Positions 49,327-58,543 are shown, counted from the stretch's first letter. The stretch is DNA of 64,000 nt from DSQK01 sp964550175 (GCA_964550175.1 CAZJXP010000001.1:1-64000); one strand, 5' to 3'. Made by a program: numbers and translations. The notes: generated from the sequence alone by a model not told the origin.

Positions 49327-49649
49327 ATGAAGACGTAGCGGTAGACGATCTGCGCCTCATCGTTACTGAACAACGTGATTTGCGCCAAGTATTCGCCGTG
49401 CACGGCAGGAAGGGGCTCGTAGAACTGCAGATGGAACGCATCAAGGTTGTCGCTTAACGGACCTCGCCTCGAGAAATAACCAATTTCAGGAATGAACACT
49501 GCGATTTTTAGGTCATCTTCGTTGTTGCGGTCGAGCCCGATTATCGCGCTGAGTTGACCGTACTCGGTCTGCAGATGCGCGGTTTCTACCGTGAATGCGG
49601 ATGCCGGCATGGCGAACAACAAAACCAGGAATAGTAATGGCCATTTCAT
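49323..49649 (-). CDS. Small secreted protein
   Basis: 108 residues. Signal peptide ~1-18 (LLFLVLLFAMPASAF), then one small beta-sandwich-like domain (ETAHLQTEYGQLSAIIG, GEYLAQITLFSNDEAQI). No anchor and no cysteines. No family recognised. Co-translated with the cupin through an ATGA overlap. Confidence 0.72.
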   Translation of the reverse strand: MKWPLLFLVLLFAMPASAFTVETAHLQTEYGQLSAIIGLDRNNEDDLKIAVFIPEIGYFSRRGPLSDNLDAFHLQFYEPLPAVHGEYLAQITLFSNDEAQIVYRYVFI

Positions 49650-49752
49650 TTTCCTCTTGGAGCTATTCTGCCTTTTAACGATTGCGGTGCTGCAAATAAT
49701 ATGTCGCAGGTTTTAAAAAGGGTCTTTTTACCTAAAATCTGAGTGAGTGAAG

Positions 49753-50028
49753 ATGAATTCATACGTATTGCGGAAAATAACCGTGCCGAAAGTTGCCGTC
49801 CCTAATCTGAGCCTGCCAGTCATGGAAACATTCCTGCAGCAGCAGATAATCCGCTACGCGGCCAAGGAGATTCCGGGATTTATGGGCGTGGACCAGCTCC
49901 TTCGCGCGAGGCATTCCGGCGGCGGGAAAGTCGACCTTGACGTCACGGTGCGCGTCCGCAACATTGCCAGCGGCGCGGTCGGGCCGGAGAATAATTATAA
50001 AGGCCCGCTCGACAATATGTTTGAATGA
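49753..50028 (+). CDS. Hypothetical protein ahead of metallophosphoesterase
   Basis: 91 residues from the ATG; GTG two codons earlier is possible. It has KITVPKVAVPNLSLPVMETF, then a beta-rich middle (GGGKVDLDVTVRVRNIASG). No Cys and no family recognised. Overlaps the next gene by ATGA, so it is probably a functional partner or small subunit of the phosphoesterase. Confidence 0.66.
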   Translation: MNSYVLRKITVPKVAVPNLSLPVMETFLQQQIIRYAAKEIPGFMGVDQLLRARHSGGGKVDLDVTVRVRNIASGAVGPENNYKGPLDNMFE

Positions 50029-50765
50029 AGCTCGCGAAGGACGTCGAAGCGGTCGATTTAGGGATCTATCTTCCTGCGCACAAGACTCTCGTGCTGTCTG
50101 ACTTTCACATCGGCTACGAAGAGGCGCTGAACAAGCAAGGCGTGTTCATTCCGCGGCTGCATCTCAAGGACATCCTATCGCGCATCGAGAAGATATTCGC
50201 GGTTCTTGACAAATCGAAAAAGAAAGTCGAGATGGTCGTGCTCACCGGCGACGTCAAGCACACATTTGGGTCAATCGGACGGCAGGAATGGCGCGACATC
50301 ACGCGGTTGATTGAGGTTTTGCACAAACACTCGGCAAAAATAGTGTTAATCAAAGGCAATCATGATGTGCAATTGGGCCCAATCGTGAGTCGCAAAGGAA
50401 TCGTTATGGTTCCTGAGCACCGCGTCGGGGACTTTCTGATAATCCACGGTGACACGCTGCCCGTAAATCTTGCGGGCGTCGCGACCATCATCATGGGGCA
50501 CGAGCATCCGGCGGTAACGTTGCGCAGCAAAAACCGCGCGGAGAAATACAAGTGCTATCTTGTCACGAGTTATAAACGGAAACGATTGATCGTGCAACCG
50601 TCGTTCAATCTCTTAACGGAAGGGACGGATGTGCTGAAAGAACAGCTATTGAGTCCATTATTGAAGACCGGATTCCTTGGAAATTTGCTTTCATCGAAGG
50701 TATTTATTGTCGATGACAGGCTTCACGAAGTGCTTTCTTTCGGTAGCCTCAAGAGCCTTAAGTAG
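50025..50765 (+). CDS. Calcineurin-like metallophosphoesterase
   Basis: 246 residues with all metal motifs in order: LVLSDFHIGYEEA, VVLTGDVKHTFG, LIKGNHDVQLG, IIHGDTLP and IMGHEHPAV. This subgroup resembles the DNA-ligase-associated or SbcD-like phosphoesterases, but no ligase or nuclease partner is next to it. Likely a nuclease or phosphodiesterase; substrate not readable. The C-terminal ~50 residues are an added helical segment. Confidence 0.9.
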   Translation: MKLAKDVEAVDLGIYLPAHKTLVLSDFHIGYEEALNKQGVFIPRLHLKDILSRIEKIFAVLDKSKKKVEMVVLTGDVKHTFGSIGRQEWRDITRLIEVLHKHSAKIVLIKGNHDVQLGPIVSRKGIVMVPEHRVGDFLIIHGDTLPVNLAGVATIIMGHEHPAVTLRSKNRAEKYKCYLVTSYKRKRLIVQPSFNLLTEGTDVLKEQLLSPLLKTGFLGNLLSSKVFIVDDRLHEVLSFGSLKSLK

Positions 50766-50837
50766 CGGCAAATGAGCCATAACCTTTAAAAAGTGAGTCC
50801 TGGTCTACTGAGTGTATTGAGGTGGGGGAGTGAGACT

Positions 50838-51218
50838 ATGGTTCAAGACAAAGTGCCGCGTATTTCAGCAATTGATAAGTTGCCGTTCTACACCGAACAG
50901 CATTCTTCTTCAGAATTGGAAGCCATTACCATTCCAGTAATGACGTCTCAGGAGCGCAAGGAACTTGACGCCTATTTACTTAAAGAAAATCTCGAATTCA
51001 ACACGACGTTCGCGGACATGACGACGCAGATTGGACGTTATAATGGGAAAAAATTCTATGTGCAGGTTCGCGCAGACGCCCTGTATGTCCCGAGCACGGA
51101 TCGAACCATGTTCTTTGCCATGACTCCGTTGTCCGCCGCTGAGCGCAAAAATCTGGAAACCTCAATACAAACCGCGCTCGACAACCTTCGCAGCTACAAA
51201 AAGGACTTACGCGCCTAG
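50838..51218 (+). CDS. Hypothetical soluble protein
   Basis: 126 residues from the ATG after GGGGGAGTGAGACT. Alpha/beta with MTSQERKELDAYLLKENLE and GKKFYVQVRADALYVPST; helical end with RKNLETSIQTALDNLRSYKK. No Cys. No family recognised. The stop overlaps the convergent zinc-ribbon gene. Confidence 0.66.
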   Translation: MVQDKVPRISAIDKLPFYTEQHSSSELEAITIPVMTSQERKELDAYLLKENLEFNTTFADMTTQIGRYNGKKFYVQVRADALYVPSTDRTMFFAMTPLSAAERKNLETSIQTALDNLRSYKKDLRA

Positions 51219-51364
51219 AACCGGTATCCGCAGCCCTTGCAGACGTGCGTGTCGAATTTCTCCTGATACTCGGTGGTGTCGCCGAACGAGAGCTTCCCGT
51301 TGCAGCCCGGGCACTTAGGCTCTAGATTCTCAACGTGGGCGAAAAAGTCGTGCGATGTCACCAT
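51215..51364 (-). CDS. Short zinc-ribbon protein
   Basis: 49 residues: MVTSHDFFAHVENLEPKCPG, CNGKLSFGDTTEYQE, VCKGCGYRF. Two CxxC pairs (CPGC, CKGC) spaced ~24 residues form a complete zinc ribbon and the protein ends just after it. Too short for most gene finders; the intact ribbon and precise 4-base convergent overlap support it. Ribbons of this kind often bind RNA, DNA or a larger complex. Confidence 0.7.
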   Translation of the reverse strand: MVTSHDFFAHVENLEPKCPGCNGKLSFGDTTEYQEKFDTHVCKGCGYRF

Positions 51365-51410
51365 TTTACTGACTTTTTATGCGTTTTTAAGATATAAAGG
51401 TTTCTTTGGC

Positions 51411-52205
51411 TCAATCGTCATGCAGATTTTCGCGCAACGCGACTACAACTTCCAAAACTTTCTTCGCGGTCAATTCAGGATGCTCTTCGCGCACCCTTTT
51501 TGCGAGCGCTTCGTCATCATTGATGATGTCGGGCAGCAACGGGGCATCCCTCCAATGCGTGGCCATATCAATCGCGATTCCGATGGAGTCGCGCGACGGC
51601 TTGATTTTTGGCGGTGATTTCTTTCGTTTTTCAGTCCCGCCTGTGAGGACTTTCATCAACGCAGCATCTATCTTTTTTGCGAGCGCGGCCTCATCATCGC
51701 TGAGTCGCTCAATTATGGTGCGCTCAGTCCAATCGATGAGAGACCATAGTTTGCCCATAATATCATGCGATTTCTTCGAATCTTTCGTGATCTCATTCAG
51801 ATTCGCTTTGATGTACTGGACGAGTTGAAACTGTGTTTCAAGCACTTCCTTGAGTTTTTTGAGGAGCCGCTCTATTTCCGGCACCGGATTCAGCGCGATG
51901 TCGTCACCCCAGCACTCCTCTCGTAGTTTTTTGTACTGCGTGTTGAGGGCGGAGATGTTTTTGAAGAGCGTTTTTTCAGTCGTTTCGAGCGCTTCGGTGT
52001 CTATCAGCTCGCGCGAGATGAGAGCTTCAATTTCGGGCAGGATTATGAATCGGTCCTTCGGGTCATCATATCTGACGTGGACCATACGCTGATGTTTCTT
52101 CGCGTACGCTTCAAAACAATCAGCCAGAATCTTTTTTATGGCGCTTTCCTCGAGAGCGATGAGCTTCTTCTTGTCTTTTCCGAACACCCAGTTGAGCAGG
52201 CCCAT
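51411..52205 (-). CDS. Hypothetical helical protein
   Basis: 264 residues, largely helical and charged. MGLLNWVFGKDKKKLIALEE at the start, coiled-coil-like stretches (EALETTEKTLFKNISALNTQ, IERLLKKLKEVLETQ), and a Lys/Pro linker (KRKKSPPKIKPS) before a compact C-terminal helical domain. No membrane segment. No family recognised. Lies 43 bases downstream of polB on the same strand. Confidence 0.7.
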   Translation of the reverse strand: MGLLNWVFGKDKKKLIALEESAIKKILADCFEAYAKKHQRMVHVRYDDPKDRFIILPEIEALISRELIDTEALETTEKTLFKNISALNTQYKKLREECWGDDIALNPVPEIERLLKKLKEVLETQFQLVQYIKANLNEITKDSKKSHDIMGKLWSLIDWTERTIIERLSDDEAALAKKIDAALMKVLTGGTEKRKKSPPKIKPSRDSIGIAIDMATHWRDAPLLPDIINDDEALAKRVREEHPELTAKKVLEVVVALRENLHDD

Positions 52206-52248
52206 GATTATGGCGCTCGCGTTTGCGTATATTAACTTTTCTTAGCGC

Positions 52249-54687
52249 TCAGAATCCGCCCAACGTGCTTTGACTTCCTTTCTTCTCGAGTTCATCCGAG
52301 GAAATTCCCAGAACTGCGAATATGCGCTCAACCGAAGGCAATACTTGGTGCTCGATGTAGTACTCGCCGTCGTACTCGTCCTGCTTGGCCTCGTCCTCGA
52401 GCTTGACGCGATCGCGGATCTTTCCCTTGCCTTTGGTCACGACATACTTGATGATGTCGCCCGGACGGACAATCGTTCCTCGGTCCTGCAACCGTTTTGC
52501 GGCGGCGACGTGCGGGCCGACGCTATCATATTCGGAGATATCTTTCGTGAGCTGCGTGCAGATGACGACCTTGTCGAGCGGAATCTTATTTGCTTTCAAG
52601 TCCGAGATGATGGTCTTGACATGTTCCGCGGCCTTCTTTGCGTTTCCTTCACCCAAAACTATCTGCAGCACATCTTTTTGAATATCTTTAGCGACGAACG
52701 AGGTGTTACGTCGTACCGTTTCAAATCCGCGGATCTTCAGCTTACCTTTCGAGTCGATGAGGGCGTATTTTTTCTTCGCGCCGGCTTCGGATGACTTCAC
52801 CGCGACGAACAATCCGCGCGGATAGAAATTTTCGTACTCCAATTCCATCGGAGACGGCAAGGTTTGGTTGAGCTTTTTCACGAATTCGACCGCGTCCTCC
52901 TTCTGTTTTTTGCCTAGCATTAAGAATATTGAGTCCGTGTCGCTGTAGAGCACGCGGAACCCTTCCTTCTGCGCGGACTCGATTGCGAGCGTGATGTAGT
53001 GCCGGCTGTAGGCCGTGACGCTCTGGCCGCACTCGAAGCTGTACCATCTTGCCGGCGCGAACCCCAGATAGCCGTAGAATGAGTTCGACAACACTTTGAG
53101 CGCCTCGCTTCTTGCCGCGAGCAGCGGGTCCTTCTTCGTTTCATGCTTGATCATCTCCTTGATTCGAGCACGCCGCGAAATCAAGTCCTCGAGAATCCTT
53201 GATAGGAAGCCTCGGCGTTTTTTGCAGAACCGGTAATGCTCCCCCTCAAGCGGAACTTCATCAACGCTCGGGCAGCACAAGCAGTTCAGCATGCCCGGCG
53301 AGATGTTCTGCGACACGATGACGCTCGGATACAACGAACGGTAGTCGAACACGGCAATGCTCTCATACAATCCCGGCGTCGGCTCGAACACGAGCGCCCC
53401 CTTGAAGCGCTGGGTCATTCTCCCGGTCTGCTGCGAATAGGAAGGCTTGTTGAGGATGGTCTCGTGCGCCAACGAGGCCTGCTTGATGATGAACCATTCA
53501 ACCAACTGCGAAAAGCTCATGCGGTTGATGTCCCACAACGGCACGCCGATGATTCGCACGAACTCAATCATGTTCGGCAGCACTTTCATGCACAAGTCGT
53601 ACGTGAGCTTCGTGTCCTGGATGTTATACCGCGCGTAGTCCGCGAGGATAGGATCATTCGTGTCCCATGCCTTCGACAAATTATCGAGATCGACCTCGTG
53701 TTTGCCCTCGCCGATGAGCTCCTTTGAGACCGCGTCGAGCGAAAGGCTGTCCGTCGACATACTTCTGCCGACTACGTTGCGGATGAACTTGAAGATGTCG
53801 ACATGCGTGATTCCGGTTATTTGAACGGACGTGTTGGTCTTTCCGCCAATCCTGATCTCGCTGCCGTCCAAAGAGAAATCCATCGCGAGCTTGTACTTCG
53901 CCGCGCGCTTGATGAGGAACGGCAGGTCGAACCCGTCCGAAAAGTAGCCGGTGAGGATGTCAGGCTTGTACTCCTCGATGATTTCCTTCACTCGCTTAAG
54001 CATATCCGCTTCCGTCTGCACGAACTCGATATGTTTGTCGTCCGTTGGAAACTTCTTCCACGTGACGAGCTTATGGTAGTTTTCGCCGTAGAACGCCACC
54101 ATCAGGATGGGATCCTTATCCATCTGGACCTTGCCTGCGGAGTTGTACGTTTCGATGTCGAACGAAAGCACCTTCGGCTTGACGACATCGTCCGACGCCT
54201 GCGCTACCGAACGGGCTTTCAGCACGGGAACGCGCGAACGCTCGGCGTATGACTCCCCTTTCGCTTCGATTAACGTGAGCGGCTGCAGTTTCTTGTCGAG
54301 CAGATAGCGCCGCACGAACGGGATGTCGTACTCGTAGGAATCTTTGACTGCCGGGTGCTTGCGGATGGCTTCGCGGATGACCTGGATGCCCGCGGGCAGG
54401 TTGACGAATATCTGCAGCATCTTCTGCGGATGCTCGTTGAGGTTCCGCGTCACTTCCTCGATGCGCGTGACCTTGTATTCAATCTCTTTTTCGACAATTT
54501 TGAGTTTGATGAATTCTTCCTTGATCGCGTCGGCGTTCCGCGGCGTGACGTAGAAATACGGCTCGAACGTGTCGTCATGGACGCAGACGACCTTGCCGTC
54601 TTCCGTGCGCCCGTAGAGATGGATGCTTGCCTTGCCGTCCTCAAGCCGGTGCGTGGCGTCCGTGAGAAAGAAGCGCAGCGTTATCAT
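52249..54687 (-). CDS. polB: Family B DNA polymerase with C-terminal PCNA-binding box
   Basis: 812 residues. N-terminal domain (~1-165); exonuclease domain with LSFDIETYN (Exo I), GYFSDGFDLPFL (Exo II) and YNIQDTKLTYDL (Exo III), all acidic residues present. The polymerase has FDYRSLYPSVIVS, KVLSNSFYGYLG and VLYSDTDSIFLM. It ends QSTLGGF, a PIP box (Q-x-x-L-x-x-F) for the PCNA clamp. So proofreading and clamp binding are intact. No intein. This is the likely replicative polymerase. It runs convergent-free, upstream of a short receiver gene on the same strand. Confidence 0.97.
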   Translation of the reverse strand: MITLRFFLTDATHRLEDGKASIHLYGRTEDGKVVCVHDDTFEPYFYVTPRNADAIKEEFIKLKIVEKEIEYKVTRIEEVTRNLNEHPQKMLQIFVNLPAGIQVIREAIRKHPAVKDSYEYDIPFVRRYLLDKKLQPLTLIEAKGESYAERSRVPVLKARSVAQASDDVVKPKVLSFDIETYNSAGKVQMDKDPILMVAFYGENYHKLVTWKKFPTDDKHIEFVQTEADMLKRVKEIIEEYKPDILTGYFSDGFDLPFLIKRAAKYKLAMDFSLDGSEIRIGGKTNTSVQITGITHVDIFKFIRNVVGRSMSTDSLSLDAVSKELIGEGKHEVDLDNLSKAWDTNDPILADYARYNIQDTKLTYDLCMKVLPNMIEFVRIIGVPLWDINRMSFSQLVEWFIIKQASLAHETILNKPSYSQQTGRMTQRFKGALVFEPTPGLYESIAVFDYRSLYPSVIVSQNISPGMLNCLCCPSVDEVPLEGEHYRFCKKRRGFLSRILEDLISRRARIKEMIKHETKKDPLLAARSEALKVLSNSFYGYLGFAPARWYSFECGQSVTAYSRHYITLAIESAQKEGFRVLYSDTDSIFLMLGKKQKEDAVEFVKKLNQTLPSPMELEYENFYPRGLFVAVKSSEAGAKKKYALIDSKGKLKIRGFETVRRNTSFVAKDIQKDVLQIVLGEGNAKKAAEHVKTIISDLKANKIPLDKVVICTQLTKDISEYDSVGPHVAAAKRLQDRGTIVRPGDIIKYVVTKGKGKIRDRVKLEDEAKQDEYDGEYYIEHQVLPSVERIFAVLGISSDELEKKGSQSTLGGF

Positions 54688-54718
54688 GGGTGAATTATCG
54701 ACGATAGAGTATAAAAGA

Positions 54719-55117
54719 TTACTGCTGCGGCGGAGAGTCTATGACTGGCGCGACATATTTCGCGATGACGGTTCTGACCGCGCTCAGACTGAACGGCTTT
54801 TGGATGGTTTCCACAGCGCCCGCGGCGAGAGCGTCATCGATGCTCTGCTCATCCCCCCACGTTCCGCTCGCGATGATGCAGGTCAAGTCAGGATGCAACA
54901 CTTTGGCTTCCTTGACGAGCAGCAACCCGTTCTTGCCCGGAGGCATCTGGTAGTCGGTGAGCAGGAGATCGGGACGCTTTTCGCGCAGATAGGCAAGCGC
55001 GGCATCCGCGTTCTGCGCGGTTTCGATGGCATAGTGCTTGCCGAACAATTTGCTGTAGAGCCCCAATAGCGCGGATTCATCATCAACTATGAGAATTGTC
55101 TTTTTCTGAACGTCCAT
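54719..55117 (-). CDS. Single-domain response regulator (CheY-like)
   Basis: 132 residues. Acid pair in LIVDDESALLG, phosphorylation Asp in DLLLTDYQMPPGKNG, Thr/Ser switch in CIIASGTW, and the conserved Lys in IQKPFS. All key residues are present, so it should accept phosphate from a histidine kinase; none is in the window. No output domain. Confidence 0.93.
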   Translation of the reverse strand: MDVQKKTILIVDDESALLGLYSKLFGKHYAIETAQNADAALAYLREKRPDLLLTDYQMPPGKNGLLLVKEAKVLHPDLTCIIASGTWGDEQSIDDALAAGAVETIQKPFSLSAVRTVIAKYVAPVIDSPPQQ

Positions 55118-55231
55118 TGCGAGTGTTATCGTCGTGACATTTATAAATCTTTCTAATAGTGTTACCTAGTAGTGGTTACTAAATGGATTCATGTCGCAAC
55201 CCTTAAATAACGCGGTTTGCATCAGCAATTC

Positions 55232-55669
55232 ATGGTTGAACTGCGCTTAGGGGTCATCGGCTACATTGAAGAAAAGTTTGATGCCTATGCCGGACAGGCG
55301 CTCATCCGCGACGGCTATCGGCGCTTCGAAGCCGCAAATCCTGGCGTTCCGAAGGTCATCGTCTCAAATCTCATCGAACTCGGCATCCCAAAACTAGCCT
55401 ATTTTGAAGCAACGCAGAACAACTGGCGGCGCGTCGGGATTGCACCCGCTATCGTCCGGGACCTCGCGCGCAAATACGGCTGCGAGTTCGCGAACGTCAC
55501 GCGCCAAGAGATCATCGGGCAATCCTGGGGAGATGAGGCTGAACGATTCATCGAGTCAATCGATGCGTTGTGCGCGATCGGCGGAAGCTCCCGAGTAATC
55601 GCGCTTACTCAGCAAGCACGAGCGTTCAACAAGCAGATATTTCAATATGTGCTGCCATTGAAAAGTTAG
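55232..55669 (+). CDS. Hypothetical alpha/beta protein
   Basis: 145 residues from MVELRLGVIGYIEE. A TATA (CCCTTAAATAACG, 55200-55212) lies ~25 bases upstream, so it is leaderless; an in-frame TTG 15 bases earlier is rejected. Rossmann-like with GYIEEKFDAYAGQALIRDG near the start and AIGGSSRVIALTQQARAFNK near the end, which recall SLOG-type nucleotide-binding folds. That comparison is weak. Confidence 0.65.
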   Translation: MVELRLGVIGYIEEKFDAYAGQALIRDGYRRFEAANPGVPKVIVSNLIELGIPKLAYFEATQNNWRRVGIAPAIVRDLARKYGCEFANVTRQEIIGQSWGDEAERFIESIDALCAIGGSSRVIALTQQARAFNKQIFQYVLPLKS

Positions 55670-55672
55670 GCA

Positions 55673-55682
55673 ATCTTTAAAT
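55673..55682 (+). promoter_or_regulatory. TATA box of the second thioredoxin reductase
   Basis: ATCTTTAAAT-type sequence ending about 23 bases before the ATG at 55706, which fits a leaderless start there rather than at the GTG at 55691. Confidence 0.5.
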
Positions 55683-55705
55683 AGCATCACGTGGAAGATA
55701 TTCTC

Positions 55706-56638
55706 ATGCAAGATGTCATCATCATCGGCGGTGGAGCGGCGGGACTGACCGCGGCAATCTATACTTGCCGAAAAGAGCTGAAGACGTTGGTTGTCTCTCC
55801 CGAATACGGCGGACAGACGAATTTGACGTCGCACATCGAGAACTATCCGGGTTTTGTCACGTCAACCGGCTGGGACTTGATGGCAAAGTTCAAGGAGCAC
55901 GCCGAGCATTTCGGCGCGGAAACGCGAACGGCCAAGGTAACTAACGTTGAGAAGAAAGGAAAAGGGTTTCTGGTTCATTTCGACGACGGCACGACGGAAG
56001 AGTGCAAGGCAGTCATTATGTGCCACGGCAAACTGCCACGACCGCTGAACATCCCGGGCGAAAAGGAATTCCTCGGACGCGGACTTTCTACATGTGCCAC
56101 TTGTGACGCTCCTTTGTACAAGGGTAAGAAGGTTGCTGTTATTGGCGGCGGAAACGCCGCGCTCGAGGCCGTCGAGGAACTACAGCACGTCGGCGCGATT
56201 GTTACGCTGGTGCATCGTCGCGACGAGTTCCGAGCCGACGAAATCACCGTCAAGAAAGTCAAGGCGCTCAAAGGAGTCACGTTCATCCTGAATCACGCCC
56301 CCGTGCACATCAAGGGGGACAAGTACGTCACGGCGTTCGAGATTGAAGACGTTGTGTCAAAGAAGAAACAGACGCTTATGCTCGACGGCGTGTTCTCGGA
56401 GATCGGCCACGTCGCGGATTCAACCATGGTCAAGGACTTGTGCAAATTGAATCCTGCAGGCGAAGTCATCGTTGACGACGTCGGAAACACGTCCTGTCCG
56501 GGCATATTTGCGGCCGGAGACATTACTCCCGTCAAGTTCAAGCAGACCGTCATCGCAGCCGGCGAAGGGGCCAAAGCCGCGCTCGAATGCCACAGATGGC
56601 TTACTGGCGGGAAGAGCACAGGAGAATATAGCAAATAG
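55706..56638 (+). CDS. trxB: Thioredoxin reductase
   Basis: 310 residues from MQDVIIIGGGAAGLTAAIYT (FAD motif). Active-site CATC in STCATCDAPLYKG, NADPH motif VAVIGGGNAALEAVEE followed by HRRDEFR, which favours NADPH, and the closing PGIFAAGDITPV. Standard length, without the extra domain of the 29599 protein. Likely the reductase for the thioredoxin at 58020; a small gene and a LAGLIDADG gene now separate them. Confidence 0.94.
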   Translation: MQDVIIIGGGAAGLTAAIYTCRKELKTLVVSPEYGGQTNLTSHIENYPGFVTSTGWDLMAKFKEHAEHFGAETRTAKVTNVEKKGKGFLVHFDDGTTEECKAVIMCHGKLPRPLNIPGEKEFLGRGLSTCATCDAPLYKGKKVAVIGGGNAALEAVEELQHVGAIVTLVHRRDEFRADEITVKKVKALKGVTFILNHAPVHIKGDKYVTAFEIEDVVSKKKQTLMLDGVFSEIGHVADSTMVKDLCKLNPAGEVIVDDVGNTSCPGIFAAGDITPVKFKQTVIAAGEGAKAALECHRWLTGGKSTGEYSK

Positions 56639-56680
56639 AGTCGCTAAATCCTTTTATTCTCGGTTTATGCGTCCTTTGTC

Positions 56681-57058
56681 ATGGGATGCGGCGGTGGCGG
56701 GTGCGATGGCGGCGAGCCTGAGGCAATACTGCACGGAGACATTCAGGCGCCGTTTCCGAAGCCTATCTCTTTGATGACGACGACGGTTGACGACGTGATC
56801 GTTTACCTTTCTCGCGAACTTAAGCTCACTGCCGATTGCCATTCTAAGGGGATTTATGTTGAAGGAAGCCTGACGCGCGGAAACGTCTCCACTTTTTTCC
56901 GCACGGTGCCCTCATTTTCAAAAGATAAGCATTCCGACGGGCTATCCTGCAAAGGGGAGCTAGGCGAAGAGAGCATTCAGGGCAAACCTCTTCCCGAAGG
57001 GTACGTTCAGCTGTGGCACGACATCGCCGACAAAGTGAACGCGTATTTCAAGAAATAA
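56681..57058 (+). CDS. Hypothetical protein with Gly/Cys-rich start
   Basis: 125 residues. Opens MGCGGGGCDGG; the rest is alpha/beta with VDDVIVYLSRELKLTADCHS, FRTVPSFSKDKHSDGLSCKG and a helical end (YVQLWHDIADKVNAYFKK). Four Cys in all. The N-terminal CGGGGC could bind metal or form a disulfide and may be a substrate of the adjacent thioredoxin system; this is only context. No family recognised. Confidence 0.63.
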   Translation: MGCGGGGCDGGEPEAILHGDIQAPFPKPISLMTTTVDDVIVYLSRELKLTADCHSKGIYVEGSLTRGNVSTFFRTVPSFSKDKHSDGLSCKGELGEESIQGKPLPEGYVQLWHDIADKVNAYFKK

Positions 57059-57112
57059 CGCACTGGACATTCTAGCGCAGACTATATAAATTAATCAAAA
57101 CGATTATTTTAA

Positions 57113-58048
57113 ATGACCGAATTTATTTGGGCTCGTTTACTGGGGTTTGTTCTTACTGATGGCTGTCTTTATTATGGAAAAAAGAACAATTATTATGAGG
57201 TTAGTTTTTCTGTTGGTCAAAAAGAAGATGTTGAAGAACTCTCCAATGATTTGAAGCGTCTTGGTTATTCCCTGCGCGTTCAATTCCAAGAAAAGACTAT
57301 GCACTTCGGTGAACGACTCGTTCGTATGAAGGTCTTTCGTTTAAAATGCACTTCCAAAGCGCTCTTTTCAGAATTTGTTGGGCGTGGTGCGCCCATAGGT
57401 GACAAATCATTGCAATCATATTCTGTTCCCGAGTGGATTATGGTCGGATCAGCCAAGATAAAACGAGCGTTTCTTTCAGGCATTCTTGGCGGCGACGGTT
57501 CAAAAATCGCAATGAGACTTTCAACACGCCCATTCAAACAACCCTGCAATACGCCATCCATCAATGATTTCGAGTTTTATAAAGACCAAGACCAGATTAA
57601 AGGAGGGATTTCGTTCGCTCATCAACTCGCCGAACTATTCAGCGAACAAAAAATAGTAGTTAAATCAGTTTTTGTCAAAGGAAAATTTCCTCGTAAACGC
57701 GGAGGATACTCATCTAGCATTCATATTTCATTTAGTAACAGTTTTGAAAATTGTATTAACTATGGTTCCATAGGTTTTGCTTATTCCCGACAAAAAACTG
57801 AAGCATCTGACCCAGTCATCAGATTCATGAATCGAATCATTATTCTGCGTGAAAACTGGAAGAAACAGCATGCATCTGCATTAAATTTATATAATGCTGG
57901 GCTTTCCATCAAAGAAGTCTCTCAAATCATTGGACTAAATTACGGGACCGTTTTTGGGTGGTTGAGAGAGGGAAAACGTCCTACAGTAGGATACCATAAA
58001 CTTAAATTTGGTGAACTGAATGCTGCAAGTAACAACTCAGAAATTTAA
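57113..58048 (+). CDS. LAGLIDADG homing endonuclease, freestanding
   Basis: 311 residues. First motif LLGFVLTDGCLYY (~9-21), second motif FLSGILGGDGSK (~119-130), with the metal Asp present in both. The C-terminal ~50 residues hold a helix-turn-helix (SIKEVSQIIGLNYGTVFGWL). Visibly more AT-rich than both neighbours, so a recent arrival is likely. No intron or intein host is apparent; it overlaps the thioredoxin start by 29 bases and lies between that gene and a hypothetical one. Likely selfish. Confidence 0.88.
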   Translation: MTEFIWARLLGFVLTDGCLYYGKKNNYYEVSFSVGQKEDVEELSNDLKRLGYSLRVQFQEKTMHFGERLVRMKVFRLKCTSKALFSEFVGRGAPIGDKSLQSYSVPEWIMVGSAKIKRAFLSGILGGDGSKIAMRLSTRPFKQPCNTPSINDFEFYKDQDQIKGGISFAHQLAELFSEQKIVVKSVFVKGKFPRKRGGYSSSIHISFSNSFENCINYGSIGFAYSRQKTEASDPVIRFMNRIIILRENWKKQHASALNLYNAGLSIKEVSQIIGLNYGTVFGWLREGKRPTVGYHKLKFGELNAASNNSEI

Positions 58049-58337
58049 TGAAGACGTGCTACAAAGCAAACTTCCAGTTATTATTGATTATTACGCTGTG
58101 TGGTGTCAACCCTGCAAACTTCTCGCGCCCATATTCGAGAAGGTCTCGAAGACGTTCGACGGCAAGATGGTGTTCGCGAAGTGCGACGTCGACTCGAATC
58201 AGGCGCTGTCGCAGCAGTTCGACATCCGCGGCATCCCATGCATGATCATCTACAAGAACGGCAAGGAAGTCGACCGACTCGTCGGCGCGCTTGACGAAAA
58301 CCTACTGAAGTCGAAGATTTCTGCGGTCTTGAAATAA
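58020..58337 (+). CDS. Thioredoxin
   Basis: 105 residues. Active site WCQPC in YYAVWCQPCKLLAP; cis-Pro in RGIPCMIIYKNG, where a Cys follows the Pro (IPC rather than IPT). Full fold otherwise. Its first ten codons overlap the end of the homing endonuclease gene, and no TATA of its own is seen, so it may now be transcribed from the endonuclease side. Reduces disulfides, MsrB and CcdA with electrons from thioredoxin reductase. Confidence 0.95.
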   Translation: MLQVTTQKFNEDVLQSKLPVIIDYYAVWCQPCKLLAPIFEKVSKTFDGKMVFAKCDVDSNQALSQQFDIRGIPCMIIYKNGKEVDRLVGALDENLLKSKISAVLK

Positions 58338-58348
58338 TTGTTTAATAA

Positions 58349-58543
58349 CTATTTTTTCCCGGTTAGTGCGCCGACAATCATCAAAACGATTCCACCAATA
58401 ACTAATGGAATCATGTAGGCGGCATAGGGTATTGTTGAAGTCGTATACAATCCGAAGAGCTGTTCTTGGGTGGTTGTATATATCCCCGCAACGATTCCTA
58501 TTGCCAACAGAATGACGCCGATAACGATCAATGGTTTGTTCAT
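58349..58543 (-). CDS. Two-helix membrane protein
   Basis: 64 residues: MNKPLIVIGVILLAIGIVAG helix, short outside loop (YTTTQEQLFGLYTTSTIPYA), second helix MIPLVIGGIVLMIVGALTG, then KK. Minus-strand TATA (CCTTATATACTTC, 58574-58586). No family recognised; small hairpin membrane proteins of this kind are common in archaea. Confidence 0.7.
   Translation of the reverse strand: MNKPLIVIGVILLAIGIVAGIYTTTQEQLFGLYTTSTIPYAAYMIPLVIGGIVLMIVGALTGKK

Noticed and set aside
52249..54687. Possible intein or split polymerase
   Set aside because: All exonuclease and polymerase motifs run continuously in one frame of standard length.
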